Assembly: GCA_964035545.1 (NCBI GenBank)
Contig: OZ037767.1
Location: forward strand, 12,319,081-12,383,080
DNA from: Bugula neritina
Lineage: Eukaryota > Bryozoa > Gymnolaemata > Cheilostomatida > Bugulidae
Direction of reading: 5' to 3'
Length of the DNA stretch: 64,000 nucleotides
Positions 46,091 to 57,794 of the stretch are shown here, in pieces. The notes under the pieces were generated by a model. It had not been told where the DNA came from. It did not search any database and saw only the letters and a list, made by a program, of their open reading frames with translations. A program made the translations under genes and the position numbers. Position 1 is the first letter of the stretch; every line of letters starts with the position of its first letter.

Positions 46091-48077
46091 CTTTTTTTGT
46101 CAGCTCTCTCAGTGGGGCTGTGATTTCTGCTAAATTTGGACAAAACTTTGCTAAATATGTGCTCATACCTAGCAATCTACGTAATTCTTCTACATTCTGT
46201 GGCACAGGCATGTCGACTATCGATTTAATTTTACGTGGGTCAGCTTTGATGACACCCTGTCCAACTATATGACCTAAATACCTAAGCTCAGACTTCTCAA
46301 AACTACACTTAGCTAAATTGAGCTTTAAGTTAACCTGCTGGCATCTCTCCAACACTTTACGAAGAATGACATCATGCTCTACCTTTGTAGCAGCATGTAT
46401 TAATAGATCATCTACAAATGTCTCAACTCCCTCGATATCTGCAAATATTTCACTGACTGTCCTATGAAATACTTCAGGTGCCGAACTTATACCAAAAGGT
46501 AGCCTCAAAAATCTATATCGGCCAAATGGAGTAGCAAACGTAGTGAGATAACTACTATCATGATCTAGCTCTAATTGCAAAAAACCTGAAGTTGCATCTA
46601 GAGTTGTGAAAACTCGTGAATTGGACAACTTTGAGAAAATTTCTGTAGCTGTTGGCAATGAAAAGTGTTCCCTCATAATACACTTGTTAAGTTCAGTGGG
46701 GTCTAGACAGACATGTAATGACCCATCAGGTTTCAGCACATTAACTATTGGATGTACCCAATCAGTTGGCTGTCTGACTTTGGTAATTGTACCACTAGAT
46801 TCCATATTGTCAAGAGTACATTTTAGCTTATCTCTTAGCCTAAAAGGTACACGTCTGGCACTTTGCACTACAGGCTTACTGCCTTCCTTAAGTCTTAATG
46901 CATGCTTACAAGGTAAATTACCTAACCCCTGAAAAACGTCAGAAAACTCTGACACAACAGCATTGTTAGAAATTGCACATGCAGTTTCTACTAAACCCAT
47001 GGCAATGCTACTTGGGAGACCCAAAAGAGTTGTCTCGCCTTTTTCTACTAGAACAAAATCATGCACTGAAAAATTTTGTTTACATTCTAACAATAAAAAT
47101 ATTCTACCTAATACCTTAAGTTGATGACCACCAAAAGAAGAAAGTTTTTGGTTACAGCTTTTGATTTCTACATTTTTAAGTTTCAAGCGTTTAAAAACAG
47201 AGTTCGGCATAACATTACAGGAAGCACCTGTGTCTACTTTGAGTTGCAAACTGTTACTGTCACATTTTACATCTACATACCACTCCTTCTGATTTGTAGC
47301 AGCATTATGTAATGTGTATACTACATCCGGATCTTCTGCAGTTACTTCATGTACTTTCGGTTTGTTTGTAGCCGTGCTCTCCTTCTTTGAAAGACATACC
47401 TTTGCATAATGTCCTTTACGACCACAGTTATTGCATTGTTTATCATATGCAGGGCACTTGCGTGGTTGATGTGTGCCTGCACAATATTTGCAGTTTGTTA
47501 TAGGCTTGGATGTAGGCTGTACTGTACTTTTTGGATGTTGAGTTGGGCGTGATGACTGATGGTTATACTTGGCTTTGACTTGGTCATTGATTGCGTGAGC
47601 TTTGAATCCAGCATCAACACTTGATGCATTGAAATCGTTAAGATACTGCCTTGTTGCTTCATAACGTTGGCAAATAGCTATACACCTCTCTAGTGTTAAA
47701 TCTTCTGCGACATTAAATAGCTCTTCGCGTATTGCCTCAGAATGAATACCGAAGACTATTCTATCACGCAGAGCTTTGTCTCTCTCCTCTGCATGAAAGT
47801 TACAAGTTGCGACTAAAGTTCGCAGCGATGATAGAAACTTGTCGAATGGCTCACCTGTCTGTTGTACTCGACTATAGAATTTGTACCTCTCAAATTCTTC
47901 TTTGATTTTCGGAGCAAAGTATCTACTGAAAGCGCCTTTGACTTCAGCAATCTTCTTTTTGTTTTCCTCCGACAAATCGAACGTTCTGAACAGCTCTTGT
48001 CCCTGAGCTCCCAGAATAGTCAACAGAGTTGCTACCTGAACCTCTTCTGGCTTAGAGTTCTTCTCGGTAGCAAGCAT
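46044..48077 (-). CDS. Gag-protease-reverse transcriptase of Ty3/mag-like element
   Basis: The 677-residue frame contains, in order, a capsid-type Gag domain (about 1-160) and two zinc knuckles: CKYCAGTHQPRKC at 196-208 and CNNCGRKGHYAKVC at 215-228. These are followed by an aspartic protease (DTGA at 282-285) and a reverse transcriptase with LDATSGFLQLELD (about 493), FATPFGRYRFLRLPFG and the catalytic FVDD at 554-557 (FVDD instead of the commoner YVDD). LRYLGHIV and the connection toward RNase H follow. The frame ends in a stop shortly after a run of five A (46061-46065), where one extra base shifts it from the RNase H/integrase frame. Gag and Pol lie in one frame up to there, as in several mag-lineage elements. 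The Met at 48077 is probably internal to Gag. Confidence 0.93.
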   Translation of the reverse strand: MLATEKNSKPEEVQVATLLTILGAQGQELFRTFDLSEENKKKIAEVKGAFSRYFAPKIKEEFERYKFYSRVQQTGEPFDKFLSSLRTLVATCNFHAEERDKALRDRIVFGIHSEAIREELFNVAEDLTLERCIAICQRYEATRQYLNDFNASSVDAGFKAHAINDQVKAKYNHQSSRPTQHPKSTVQPTSKPITNCKYCAGTHQPRKCPAYDKQCNNCGRKGHYAKVCLSKKESTATNKPKVHEVTAEDPDVVYTLHNAATNQKEWYVDVKCDSNSLQLKVDTGASCNVMPNSVFKRLKLKNVEIKSCNQKLSSFGGHQLKVLGRIFLLLECKQNFSVHDFVLVEKGETTLLGLPSSIAMGLVETACAISNNAVVSEFSDVFQGLGNLPCKHALRLKEGSKPVVQSARRVPFRLRDKLKCTLDNMESSGTITKVRQPTDWVHPIVNVLKPDGSLHVCLDPTELNKCIMREHFSLPTATEIFSKLSNSRVFTTLDATSGFLQLELDHDSSYLTTFATPFGRYRFLRLPFGISSAPEVFHRTVSEIFADIEGVETFVDDLLIHAATKVEHDVILRKVLERCQQVNLKLNLAKCSFEKSELRYLGHIVGQGVIKADPRKIKSIVDMPVPQNVEELRRLLGMSTYLAKFCPNLAEITAPLRELTKKGASWVWDSRKRADSK

Positions 48078-48196
48078 ATATAAAAGTCAAACTGTTCTAG
48101 CCATGCCAGCCAGTTCCGACTTGCGTCACTCGGATTCTGTGACGAATTTGCTAATAGAAAGTTTGATGGAGGCCTTAGAGCACCTCCTTCCGCCAT
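48074..48196 (-). pseudogene. Gag N-terminus of the Ty3/mag-like element (frameshifted from the rest)
   Basis: The minus-strand ATG at 48194-48196 opens MAEGGALRPPSNFLL... and runs about 40 codons to a TATATA stretch (about 48074-48081). There the frame used by the rest of gag begins, at an internal ATG (48077). A NWLAWLEQFDFY-type block just before the break is typical of Gag N-termini in this lineage, so this is probably the true start, separated by a small indel in the TA run. Confidence 0.7.
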
Positions 48197-48254
48197 AGTT
48201 TATCTGTTACTTACTGTCACAGACATATCCAATTACCCCAGGCAGGCAGTTCTA

Positions 48255-48268
48255 ATATCCTGACACCA
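48255..48268 (-). promoter_or_regulatory. Primer-binding site
   Basis: Directly after the 5' LTR the minus strand reads TGGTGTCAGGATAT. TGG pairs with the universal CCA of a tRNA 3' end; the cognate tRNA was not identified. Confidence 0.65.
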
Positions 48269-48537
48269 TGTTATAATGGTATGCTTGATGGTGAGTGACA
48301 GGGTGGTGCTGACTTGTAATGTTTTACATGCTGATTTATTTGGTACAACTACTATGAATATAAAATGATAATAACACTTTGGAATCTAGCAACTAACCAA
48401 CTTTTTAGCAATACCTACACAAGCATTATATATAGATGCTGACTATGACAATAATAAGGAAATGCATGATTCACATAGAAGTCATATATCTAATAATTAT
48501 AGCTAATAAGATGTGAACTCTATGTGACATTATAACA
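48269..48537 (-). repeat. 5' LTR of the Ty3/mag-like element
   Basis: 269 bp, TGTTATAATG ... CATTATAACA. It differs from the left LTR at three positions (two around ACTAACCAACTTTT, one in CTAATAATT). Confidence 0.95.
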
Positions 48538-49652
48538 CCTACGGTCCTTACAGTATACATACTGGAGGTACTGTGCTTTGAACTCAACAACAAAAAAGAG
48601 AATATATGACTTGCAAAACTAACGAATCACATTGTGATGACTTCAGACCCTATTGACAGTGTGCCTCAGTAATGTCTGTTCAGTGCAAACTATGGACAGC
48701 AAAGTTGTCTGGCAATAATGATACAAACAATTCTGCAAACCCTTTTCATAAAAGTTCTGTGATGTTAGAGTAATAAGACCCTGTAATTGCTATACAACTG
48801 GAGGGAAGGAATATACTCATTTTTCAATAGCAACAGAGCATGTTCAGAACTAGTAAACAGAAACACACTCATGACACATTAAACAATCTGTAACAAGTCT
48901 TGCTCATTATAACAGACAAATGTTATAACATACTCCTTTCGTTTAGGAGATATATCAACTACTATACTCCTACAAAAACAATAAAGAGGTAAAAGACAGC
49001 ACTGCTCAGTTTGATTTCATTTCATTCAATTCATTGTAACGCTATCAATGGGCTGCACTTTTGGTCACACCCGGCTAACTGCTCTTGGAAAATTATTCAT
49101 TTCGCCAATTGTGACATTATGTGAACTCACTGTTAGTTTTTAATTTTGAATCAAAAAATGATAAAGTAATTGTAAATCTGTTTACAGTCGTCAAAGCGGC
49201 TGATCCTTAATTTCAACACTGGGTTTAGGTGATGGAAGAATCCCAAGACAAGTTTGGTACTACGCTAGACAATAGGCTGCTGGCACCGGAAAATGTGAAC
49301 ATGTGTGCATTTAACAGATGAAGCTAAAACATGTATACATCTTATATTTAGTGAAAATTGAATATGCATCACTTTTCTACGTGAGAACATTGCTGGATAG
49401 TGAAAATAACTAGAAATGTAGAAGTTCGGGAGTTGTCTCTCCTGTGTTTTTGTTTTGTCTTCTTGACTTGTCAGGCTGCAAATATTTGAAAAATCACAAC
49501 TGCAAATACATTTGTGTGTGTAGCAAAACTATTAAACCCATCAACCTTTGTGATCTGAGGAACGAAAGACTGATACTGCAAATTACACACCTTTCTATTA
49601 TGAATTTAGAGATATACATTGTTTTGTCGATCCTTCTGGCAACCAATATTAA

Positions 49653-52600
49653 TAGTCTAGAAGTAACCTCCAATTATCTTTCACTCATTACACTCCGAGG
49701 GGTGGCCACACAATTTTGTTAGAAATGGAGAGTTTGAAGGGTTCTAATTAATCTGTGAAAACTCTAGACTGTTCTGTGCACCCAGTTAGCCACAAAAGCG
49801 CTTCAAACTTTTAAAACAAATCAGGAGTTGTCTTCTCTTAACGTTTTTGTGAATCGGCTAAATATCTTGGTATTATTCAAGTTAATTTATTTTATATAAG
49901 CAAAATAATTTTGCTGATAATTATAGATACTCTTTCACTTTTCTGTTATAAAAACTCTAATTTTTTCTGTGTACCCAGTTAGTCACAAAAGCTCTTTAAA
50001 ATTTTACAGGAGTTGTTTCCCCACAACTTTGTCCAAATTTATTAAATATTATCTTGGAATTATTGAAGCTAGTTTATTATATATACAAGCAAAAACTTTT
50101 GCAGATAATCATAGATGTATTTTTCACTTCTCGGAGTTTAATTCTAGTGATTTCCTTGTGAAAACATCTGAAAAAGTGGACTATATAGACGAAAACAAGC
50201 AAAGGAATGGGTTTTCTAGTTATAAGGCAAACATTATTATTGATCAGATATAAAAAAGTCAAATTATAAGTAAATATGTGTCTGATAATGATTTTCTTCA
50301 CGATTTTTATTATAATAACTATTTTTACAAAAAAGTAATGAGAAGCATGGGTAGTGTATGTGTATGCATGTGTATGATTGAGCTTTGCCAATAAATTTAA
50401 GCTGAACTATATATAAATAAGAAATTTGGTTTTTAAAACAATGCTATTGGTTAAAATGCATATTTTTATACTATCTTGATATAATGACTCTAGAGTCAAT
50501 TTAGCTCACTTATAGGTACAGAAGAAATACCCTAAAGCTTCATTATAATTTAAAATTTATGTGATTATATTTAGGCCACCCATTAGAAAAATGACCTTGA
50601 GCTGCTTTATTCAAAGATCATATAGGCATGTACTTTTTTCATGTGTGCCATTTGTCACAAAAATAATAATTTCTTATCAGCAAATAAAACAAGCTGAGTT
50701 TGAGACTGGTGCATTTTTGTGTGAAACATGGAGTAAACATATTTTAGAGAACAATATTATTATTATTATAGTTGTTGCATACAAAAAAAAATTGCATTCA
50801 GCTAGAATTTTTTAAACATGGTGGCATTTTTAAGAAAGCAGAACTCAAATGTTTACAATTAGATCATGAGGAAGCAGATACACAAACTTTGTTACATGCA
50901 AAATATCTTATGAACATCATATACTCACGTGTGATAATCAAATCTCAAGACACTGATGTCTCGCTATTTGCAAAACATTACCTTTTTACCAATTATATTT
51001 TTTCATGGGTGTGGTAATCATGGTGTCATGCCAAATAGAGGCTAGGCTAAATTTTCTACTTAGACGCTAGTTATTTATTTTGGTAAAATGTATTTGCATG
51101 TGCAACTTATTTTAATATTATTGAAATATATGTATTATTAAATAAACTTGGATCAATTGCTTGTTATTTAGAACATAAATAAATTCCTTTAATCCGCATT
51201 AACTTATTAATTATGTATATTTTATACATCTTGCTTGTTGTTTAAAAAGATATTTTGTTAAAAAGTACCACTTAAAGATTGTGTCTATTATTAACGTATT
51301 ACTACTTTTTGTCCCACACAAATTCCTAAAAATAATAGAATATTATTCTAGATAATTCATGTTAGCTACTACAGCTATTAGCATATTAGCTATTTAGCAA
51401 CAGTTATATAGGTAATATCGATATATACGGTAACAAAATAAAAATAGCGTCTATCTGGGAGGAAACCATAATCATATTAGATATTTGAAAATCAATTAAC
51501 ATTGCACCAAATAAATCCGGACTGCAGTTGTGTGCAGCACTTACTAGATTTCATGCTTTAACATGTTGTGATTCGACTATAGTGCATTTTATGGAAAAGG
51601 ATAGCGCACAGCCTACTCTCTTTTGGAAAAATATCCCAAATGTATGGGAAACTTTGAACACCTCGGGAAGTATTTCAAGCTGTCAGCCATTACAGTGGCT
51701 GAAGTAGAACAATCTGTCTATAAACTTTATGGAGCAGGAAATTCAAACATAGATGATGTCTGATACGCTGTATTTTGTTCACCGTCTAAAATAACTCAAT
51801 ACAGTTTGCCTCCAACAAAAGATGAATTAAATTTTTTCGTAAAAAAAGCAGATTATCAGGCCGCCATTTGGAGAAAGGTGACAACAGCCTATATATTGAT
51901 GCACCACCCCCAGAACATTATGAAAGCACTGTTGAGAATCATGGCAGGATAAATATAAAGTGGATGATTCAAGCTCGATCCGCACCTGAACATGTATATT
52001 GCAAAATTTAAACTGCTCCTGTAAGACCAGCTGCAACATATGAAGATGTGGATGTCAGAAGTCTCAAATGCAGTGCATGCACTGATGTTTGTCAATGTAA
52101 GGATTGTCTGAAAAGAAGGGCTATATTGAGGAAAAAGAAGCTGATGAAACTGACGGCAGTGACAATGATGGCGAGAATACTTTTTCATAAAAAAGCACTA
52201 TTTTTAGACATTTGTTATATATTTTGCTCCAACCAATTTGATTTTGATCATCTCTCATGCTTCTGATTCTCTAAATAGTTTTACAGAATCTTGTTGATTT
52301 TTGCAGATGTCTAACGGCTACTGACAGACTAGCAAATGATTCACTTGGGCTGTGCTCAAAAAATTTTAATATTTATTCATTTCAAGATTTATTTTGTGCT
52401 ATAATTTTATAAATATAGTTTTTTCACACATCAGCATGACTTTGTTTTTATTTTTGTATAAATAGCTTGGTCATACAATTATTCTGCGTGCAATATGGCG
52501 ATTTCATAACAAACATATACGTTTATATAAACAACTTGGTGTTAATTTGAGATAGCATCTTGCAGTCTTTAAATTCAGTATCAAGATAAAATTCTAAGTA

Positions 52601-52880
52601 AGAGGCAATTTTTTTGGGTATTTAAGCAAATTTTTTTTTCAAGATAGCTTGTTAAAATTAGATACTATTTTGCACAATCCACATTTCTTTTTATCACCCA
52701 TTCAAGATGTCGATTTGATTTTTGTAATAACTTGAATTTGGGTAGAGATAGAATTCTAGAGTTTGTAGATTCAGAATCAGCACAAAATTCTGATCTAAAA
52801 ACAACTTTTTTGAGTGGCCACCTAGTAAAGTGTAATAAGCCACTTTTTTGAGCACTTTTTGGGAGGTTACTTCTAGACTA
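49653..52880 (+). mobile_element. 3.23-kb DNA transposon with perfect 19-bp TIRs, TSD TAA
   Basis: The element starts TAGTCTAGAAGTAACCTCC and ends with its exact inverted complement. Weaker inverted similarity continues inward (TTACACT and GGTGGCCAC blocks, about 65 bp). It interrupts a 1267-bp unit at CCAATATTAA/GTGCATTGC, leaving TAA on both sides (49650-49652 and 52881-52883). Near the left end a ~200-bp direct repeat is seen (CCCAGTTAGCCACAAAAGC near 49780 and CCCAGTTAGTCACAAAAGC near 49975). The interior encodes a decayed protein (next entry). A 3-bp TWA-type duplication recalls PIF/Harbinger, but the protein does not show an obvious Harbinger transposase, so the superfamily is left open. 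Confidence 0.9.
50772..52190 (+). pseudogene. Decayed protein of the DHEEADT / DTDV family carried by the transposon
   Basis: At 50772-51017 a frame contains LQLDHEEADTQTLLHAKYL and, about 30 residues later, IKSQDTDVSLFAKH. After a gap with many stops, FHALTCCDST appears near 51550 and LPPTKDELNF near 51810, then KKADYQAAIWR near 51845 and APPPEHYESTVENHGR near 51905. A Cys-rich end (KCSACTDVCQCKDCLKR) lies at about 52066-52115. These blocks, in this order, match a large uncharacterised multicopy protein family of invertebrates (H-E-E-A-D-T-R ... S-P-D-T-D-V ... HALTGCDST ... YQA.IW ... Cys-rich tail). Several frameshifts and stops separate them. The acidic motifs could form a nuclease-like site, but no biochemical role is claimed. 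Confidence 0.65.
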
Positions 52881-53994
52881 TAAGTGCATTGCTCATTTTC
52901 CACGCTTTATATCCACTTATTTTACATTTTCTCAATCAACTAAACACGGGTAAGCAGAGTTGCTAACTGGTTGCATGGTATTCAGGCAGTCGCACTTCTT
53001 GTCACTCAATCGTTGAAGATTGATGCTTGAAGAAGGCCTACGGTCCTTACAGTATACATACTGGAGGTACTGTGCTTTGAACTCAATAACAAAAAAGAGA
53101 ATATATGACTTGCAAAACTAACGAATCACATTGTGATGACTCCAGACCCTATTGACTGTGTGCCTCAGTAACGTCTGTTCAGTGCAAACTATGGACAGCA
53201 AAGTTGTTTGAGAATAATGAGACAAACAATTCTGCAAACCCTTTTCATTAAAGTTTTGTGAGGAAAGAGTAATCAGACCCTGTAATGGCTATACAACTGG
53301 AGGGAAGGAATATACTCGTTTTTTAATAGCAACAAAGCATGTTCAGAACTAGTAAACAGAAACACACTCATGACACATTAAACAATCTGTAACAAGTCTT
53401 GCTCATTATAACAGACAAATGTTATAACATACTCCTTTCGTTTAGGAGATATATCAACTACTATACTCCTACAAAAACAATAAAGAGGTAAAAGACAGCA
53501 CTGCTCAGTTTGATTTCATTTCATTCAATTCATTGTAACACTATCAATGGGCTGCATTTTTGGTCACACCCGGCTAACTGCTCTTGGAAAATTACTCATT
53601 TCGCCAATTGTGACATTATGTGAACTCACTGTTAGTTTTTAACTTTGAATCAAAAAAATGATAAAGTAGTTGTAAATCTGTTTACAGGCGTCAAAGCGGC
53701 TGATCCTTAAGTTTAACACTGGGTTTAGGTGATGGAAGAATCCCAAGACAAGTTTGGTACTACGCTAGACAATAGGCTGCTGGCACCGGAAAATGTGAAC
53801 ATGTGTGCATTTAACAGATGAAGCTAAAACATGTATACATCTTATATTTAGTGAAAATTGAATATGCAACACTTTTCCATGTAAGAACATTGCTGGATAG
53901 TGAAAATAACTAGAAATGTAGAAGTTCGGGAGTTGTCTCTCCTGTGTTTTTGTTTTGTCTTCTTGACTTCTCAGGCTGCAAATATTTGAATAAT

Positions 53995-55259
53995 CACAAC
54001 TGCAAACACATTTGTTGGTGTAGCAAAATTATTAAACCCATCAACCTTTGTGATCTGAGGAACGAAAGACGGATACTGCGACTTACACACCTTTCTATTA
54101 TGAATTTAGAGATATACATTGTTTTGTCAACCCTTCTGGCAACCAATATTAAGTGCATTGCTCGTTTTCCACTTTATATCCACTTATTTTACATTTTCTC
54201 AATCAACTAAACACAGGTAAGCAGAGTTGCTAACTGGTTGCATGGTATTCAGGCAGTCGCACTTCTTGTCACTCAATCGTTGAAGATTGATGCTTGATGA
54301 AGGCCTACGGTCCTTACAGTATACATACTGGAGGTACTGTGCTTTGAACTCAATAACAAAAAAGAGAATATATGACTTGCAAAACTAACGAATCACATTG
54401 TGATGACTCCAGACCCTATTGACTGTGTGCCTCAGTAATGTCTGTTCAGTGCAAACTATGGACAGCAAAGTTGTTTGGCAATAATGAGACAAACAATTCT
54501 GCAAACCCTTTTCATTAAAGTTTTGTGATGAAAGAGTAATCAGACCCTGTAATTGCTATACAACTGGAGGGAAGGAATATACTCGTTTTTTAATAGCAAC
54601 AAAGCATGTTCAGAACTAGTAAACAGCAACACACTCATGAAACATTAAACAATCTGTAACAAGTCTTGCTCATTATAACAGACAAATGTTATAACATACT
54701 CCTTTCGTTTAGGAGATATATCAACTACTACTCCTACAAAAACAATAAAGAGGTAAAAGACAGCACTGCTCAATTTGATTTCATTTCATTCAATTCATTG
54801 TAACGCTATCAATGGGCTGCACTTTTGGTCACACCCGGCTAACTGCTCTTGGAAAATTACTCATTTCGCCAATTGTGACATTATGTGAACTCACTGTTAG
54901 TTTTTAACTTTGAATCAAAAAATGATAAAGTAATTGTAAATCTGTTTACAGTCGTCAAAGCGGCTGATCCTTAATTTCAACACTGGGTTTAGGTGATGGA
55001 AGAATCCCAAGACAAGTTTGGTACTACGCTAGACAATAGGTTGCTGGCACCGGAAAATGTGAACATGTGTGCATTTAACAGATGAAGCTAAATCATGTAT
55101 ACATCTTATATTTAGTGAAAATTGAATATGCATCACTTTTCAATGTGAGAACATTGCTGGATAGTGAAAATAACTAGAAATGTAGAAGTTCGGGAGTTGT
55201 CTCTCCTGTGTTTTTGGTTTTGTGTTCTTGACTTGTCAGGCTGCAAATATTTGAAAAAT
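53995..55259 (+). repeat. 1267-bp tandem repeat, unit 4 (1265 bp)
   Basis: Complete unit. It carries the ACTAGTAAACAGCAAC / CATGAAACATT variant shared with units 7-9. Confidence 0.95.
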
Positions 55260-56527
55260 CACAACTGCAAATACATTTGTTGGTGTAGCAAAATTATTAA
55301 ACCCATCAACCTTTGTGATCTGAGGAACGAAAGACGGATACTGCAACTTACACACCTTTCTATTATGAATTTAGAGATATACATTGTTTTGTCGACCATT
55401 CTGGCAACCAATATTAAGTGCATTGCTCGTTTTCCACGCTTTATATCCACTTATTTCACATTTTCTCAATCAACTAAACACAGGTAAGCAGAGTTGCTAA
55501 CTGGTTGCATGGTATTCAGGCAGTCGCACTTCTTGTCACTCAATCGTTGAAGATTGATGCTTGATGAAGGCCTACGGTCCTTACAGTATACATACTGGAG
55601 GTACTGTGCTTTGAACTCAATAACAAAAAAGAGAATATATGACTTGCAAAACTAACGAATCACATTGTGATGACTCCAGACCCTATTGACTGTGTGCCTC
55701 AGTAACGTCTGTTCAGTGCAAACTATGGACAGCAAAGTTGTTTGGCAATAAATGAGACAAACAATTCTGCAAACCCTTTTCATTAAAGTTTTGTGATGAA
55801 AGAGTAATCAGACCCTGTAATTGCTATACAACTGGAGGGAAGGAATATACTCGTTTTTTAATAGCAACAAAGCATGTTCAGAACTTGTAGACAGAAACAC
55901 ACTCATGACACATTAAACAATCTGTAACAAGTCTTGCTCATTATAACAGACAAATGTTATAACATACTCCTTTCGTTTAGGAGATATATCAACTACTACT
56001 CCTACAAAAACAATAAAGAGGTAAAAGACAGCACTGCTCAGTTTGATTTCATTTCATTCAATTCATTGTAACGCTATCAATGGGCTGCACTTTTGGTCAC
56101 ACCCAGCTAACTGCTCTTGGAAAATTACTCATTTCGCCAATTGTGACATTATGTGAACTCACTGTTAGTTTTTAACTTTGAATTAAAAAATGATAAAGTA
56201 ATTGTAAATCTGTTTACAGTCGTCAAAGCGGCTGATCCTTAATTTCAACACTGGGTTTAGGTGATGGAAGAATCCCAAGACAAGTTTGGTACTACGCTAG
56301 ACAATAGGCTGCTGGCACCGGAAAATGTGAACATGTGTGCATTTAACAGATGAAGCTAAATCATGTATACATCTTATATTTAGTGAAAATTGAATATGCA
56401 TCACTTTTCAATGTGAGAACATTGCTGGATAGTGAAAATAACTAGAAATGTAGAAGTTCGGGAGTTGTCTCTCCTGTGTTTTTGGTTTTGTGTTCTTGAC
56501 TTGTCAGGCTGCAAATATTTGAAAAAT
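55260..56527 (+). repeat. 1267-bp tandem repeat, unit 5 (1268 bp)
   Basis: Complete unit. It carries ACTTGTAGACAGAAAC and CATGACACATT, shared with unit 6, and a single extra base near 55750. Confidence 0.95.
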
Positions 56528-57794
56528 CACAACTGCAAATACATTTGTTGGTGTAGCAAAATTATTAAACCCATCAACCTTTGTGATCTGAGGAACGAAA
56601 GACGGATACTGCAACTTACACACCTTTCTATTATGAATTTTGAGATATACATTGTTTTGTCGACCCTTCTGGCAACCAATATTAAGTGCATTGCTCGTTT
56701 TCCACGCTTTATATCCACTTATTTTACATTTTCTCAATCAACTAAACACAGGTAAGCAGAGTTGCTAACTGGTTGCATGGTATTCAGGCAGTCGCACTTC
56801 TTGTCACTCAATCGTTGAAGATTGATGCTTGATGAAGGCCTATGGTCCTTACAGTATACATACTGGAGGTACTGTGCTTTGAACTCAATAACAAAAAAGA
56901 GAATATATGACTTGCAAAACTAACGAATCACATTGTGATGACTCCAGACCCTATTGACTGTGTGCCTCAGTAACGTCTGTTCAGTGCAAACTATGGACAG
57001 CAAAGTTGTTTGGCAATAATGAGACAAACAATTCTGCAAACCCTTTTCATTAAAGTTTTGTGATGAAAGAGTAATCAGACCCTGTAATTGCTATACAACT
57101 GGAGGGAAGGAATATACTCGTTTTTTAATAGCAACAAAGCATGTTCAGAACTTGTAGACAGAAACACACTCATGACACATTAAACAATCTGTAACAAGTC
57201 TTGCTCATTATAACAGACAAATGTTATAACATACTCCTTTCGTTTAGGAGATATATCAACTACTACTCCTACAAAAACAATAAAGAGGTAAAAGACAGCA
57301 CTGCTCAGTTTGATTTCATTTCATTCAATTCATTGTAACGCTATCAATGGGCTGCACTTTTGGTCACACCCAGCTAACTGCTCTTGGAAAATTACTCATT
57401 TCGCCAATTGTGACATTATGTGAACTCACTGTTAGTTTTTAACTTTGAATTAAAAAATGATAAAGTAATTGTAAATCTGTTTACAGTCGTCAAAGCGGCT
57501 GATCCTTAATTTCAACACTGGGTTTAGGTGATGGAAGAATCCCAAGACAAGTTTGGTACTACGCTAGACAATAGGCTGCTGGCACCGGAAAATGTGAACA
57601 TGTGTGCATTTAACAGATGAAGCTAAAACATGTATACATCTTATATTTAGTGAAAATTGAATATGCATCACTTTTCTATGTGAGAACATTGCTGGATAGT
57701 GAAAATAACTAGAAATGTAGAAGTTCGGGAGTTGTCTCTCCTGTGTTTTTGGTTTTGTGTTCTTGACTTGTCAGGCTGCAAATATTTGAAAAAT
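56528..57794 (+). repeat. 1267-bp tandem repeat, unit 6
   Basis: Complete 1267-bp unit, very close to unit 5. Confidence 0.95.

Larger units (their letters stand above)
43761..48542 (-). mobile_element. Young Ty3/mag-like LTR retrotransposon with TSD CCTAC
   Basis: Both 269-bp LTRs, a primer-binding site, a purine-rich tract and gag-pol are present. The element is flanked by a perfect 5-bp duplication, CCTAC at 43761-43765 and 48538-48542. LTRs differ at about 3 of 269 positions (roughly 1%), so insertion is recent. Coding strand is minus: the 5' LTR is the right one. Two frameshifts (about 48074-48081 and 46061-46065) break the gag-pol frame in this copy. Confidence 0.95.
43450..49494 (+). 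repeat. 1267-bp tandem repeat, unit 2, split by an LTR retrotransposon
   Basis: Unit sequence at 43450-43765 and 48543-49494 adds up to 1268 bp once the retrotransposon and one CCTAC target copy are removed. Insertion was at AAGGCCTAC/GGTCCTTACAG. Confidence 0.92.
49495..53994 (+). repeat. 1267-bp tandem repeat, unit 3, split by a DNA transposon
   Basis: Unit sequence at 49495-49652 and 52884-53994 adds up to 1269 bp after removal of the transposon and one TAA target copy. Confidence 0.92.

Noticed and set aside
53731-53820. 29-codon frame MEESQDKFGTTLDNRLLAPE... in the 1267-bp unit, preceded by an acceptor-like TTTACAG
   Set aside because: It looks codon-like but is too short, with no donor or partner exon; chance cannot be excluded.
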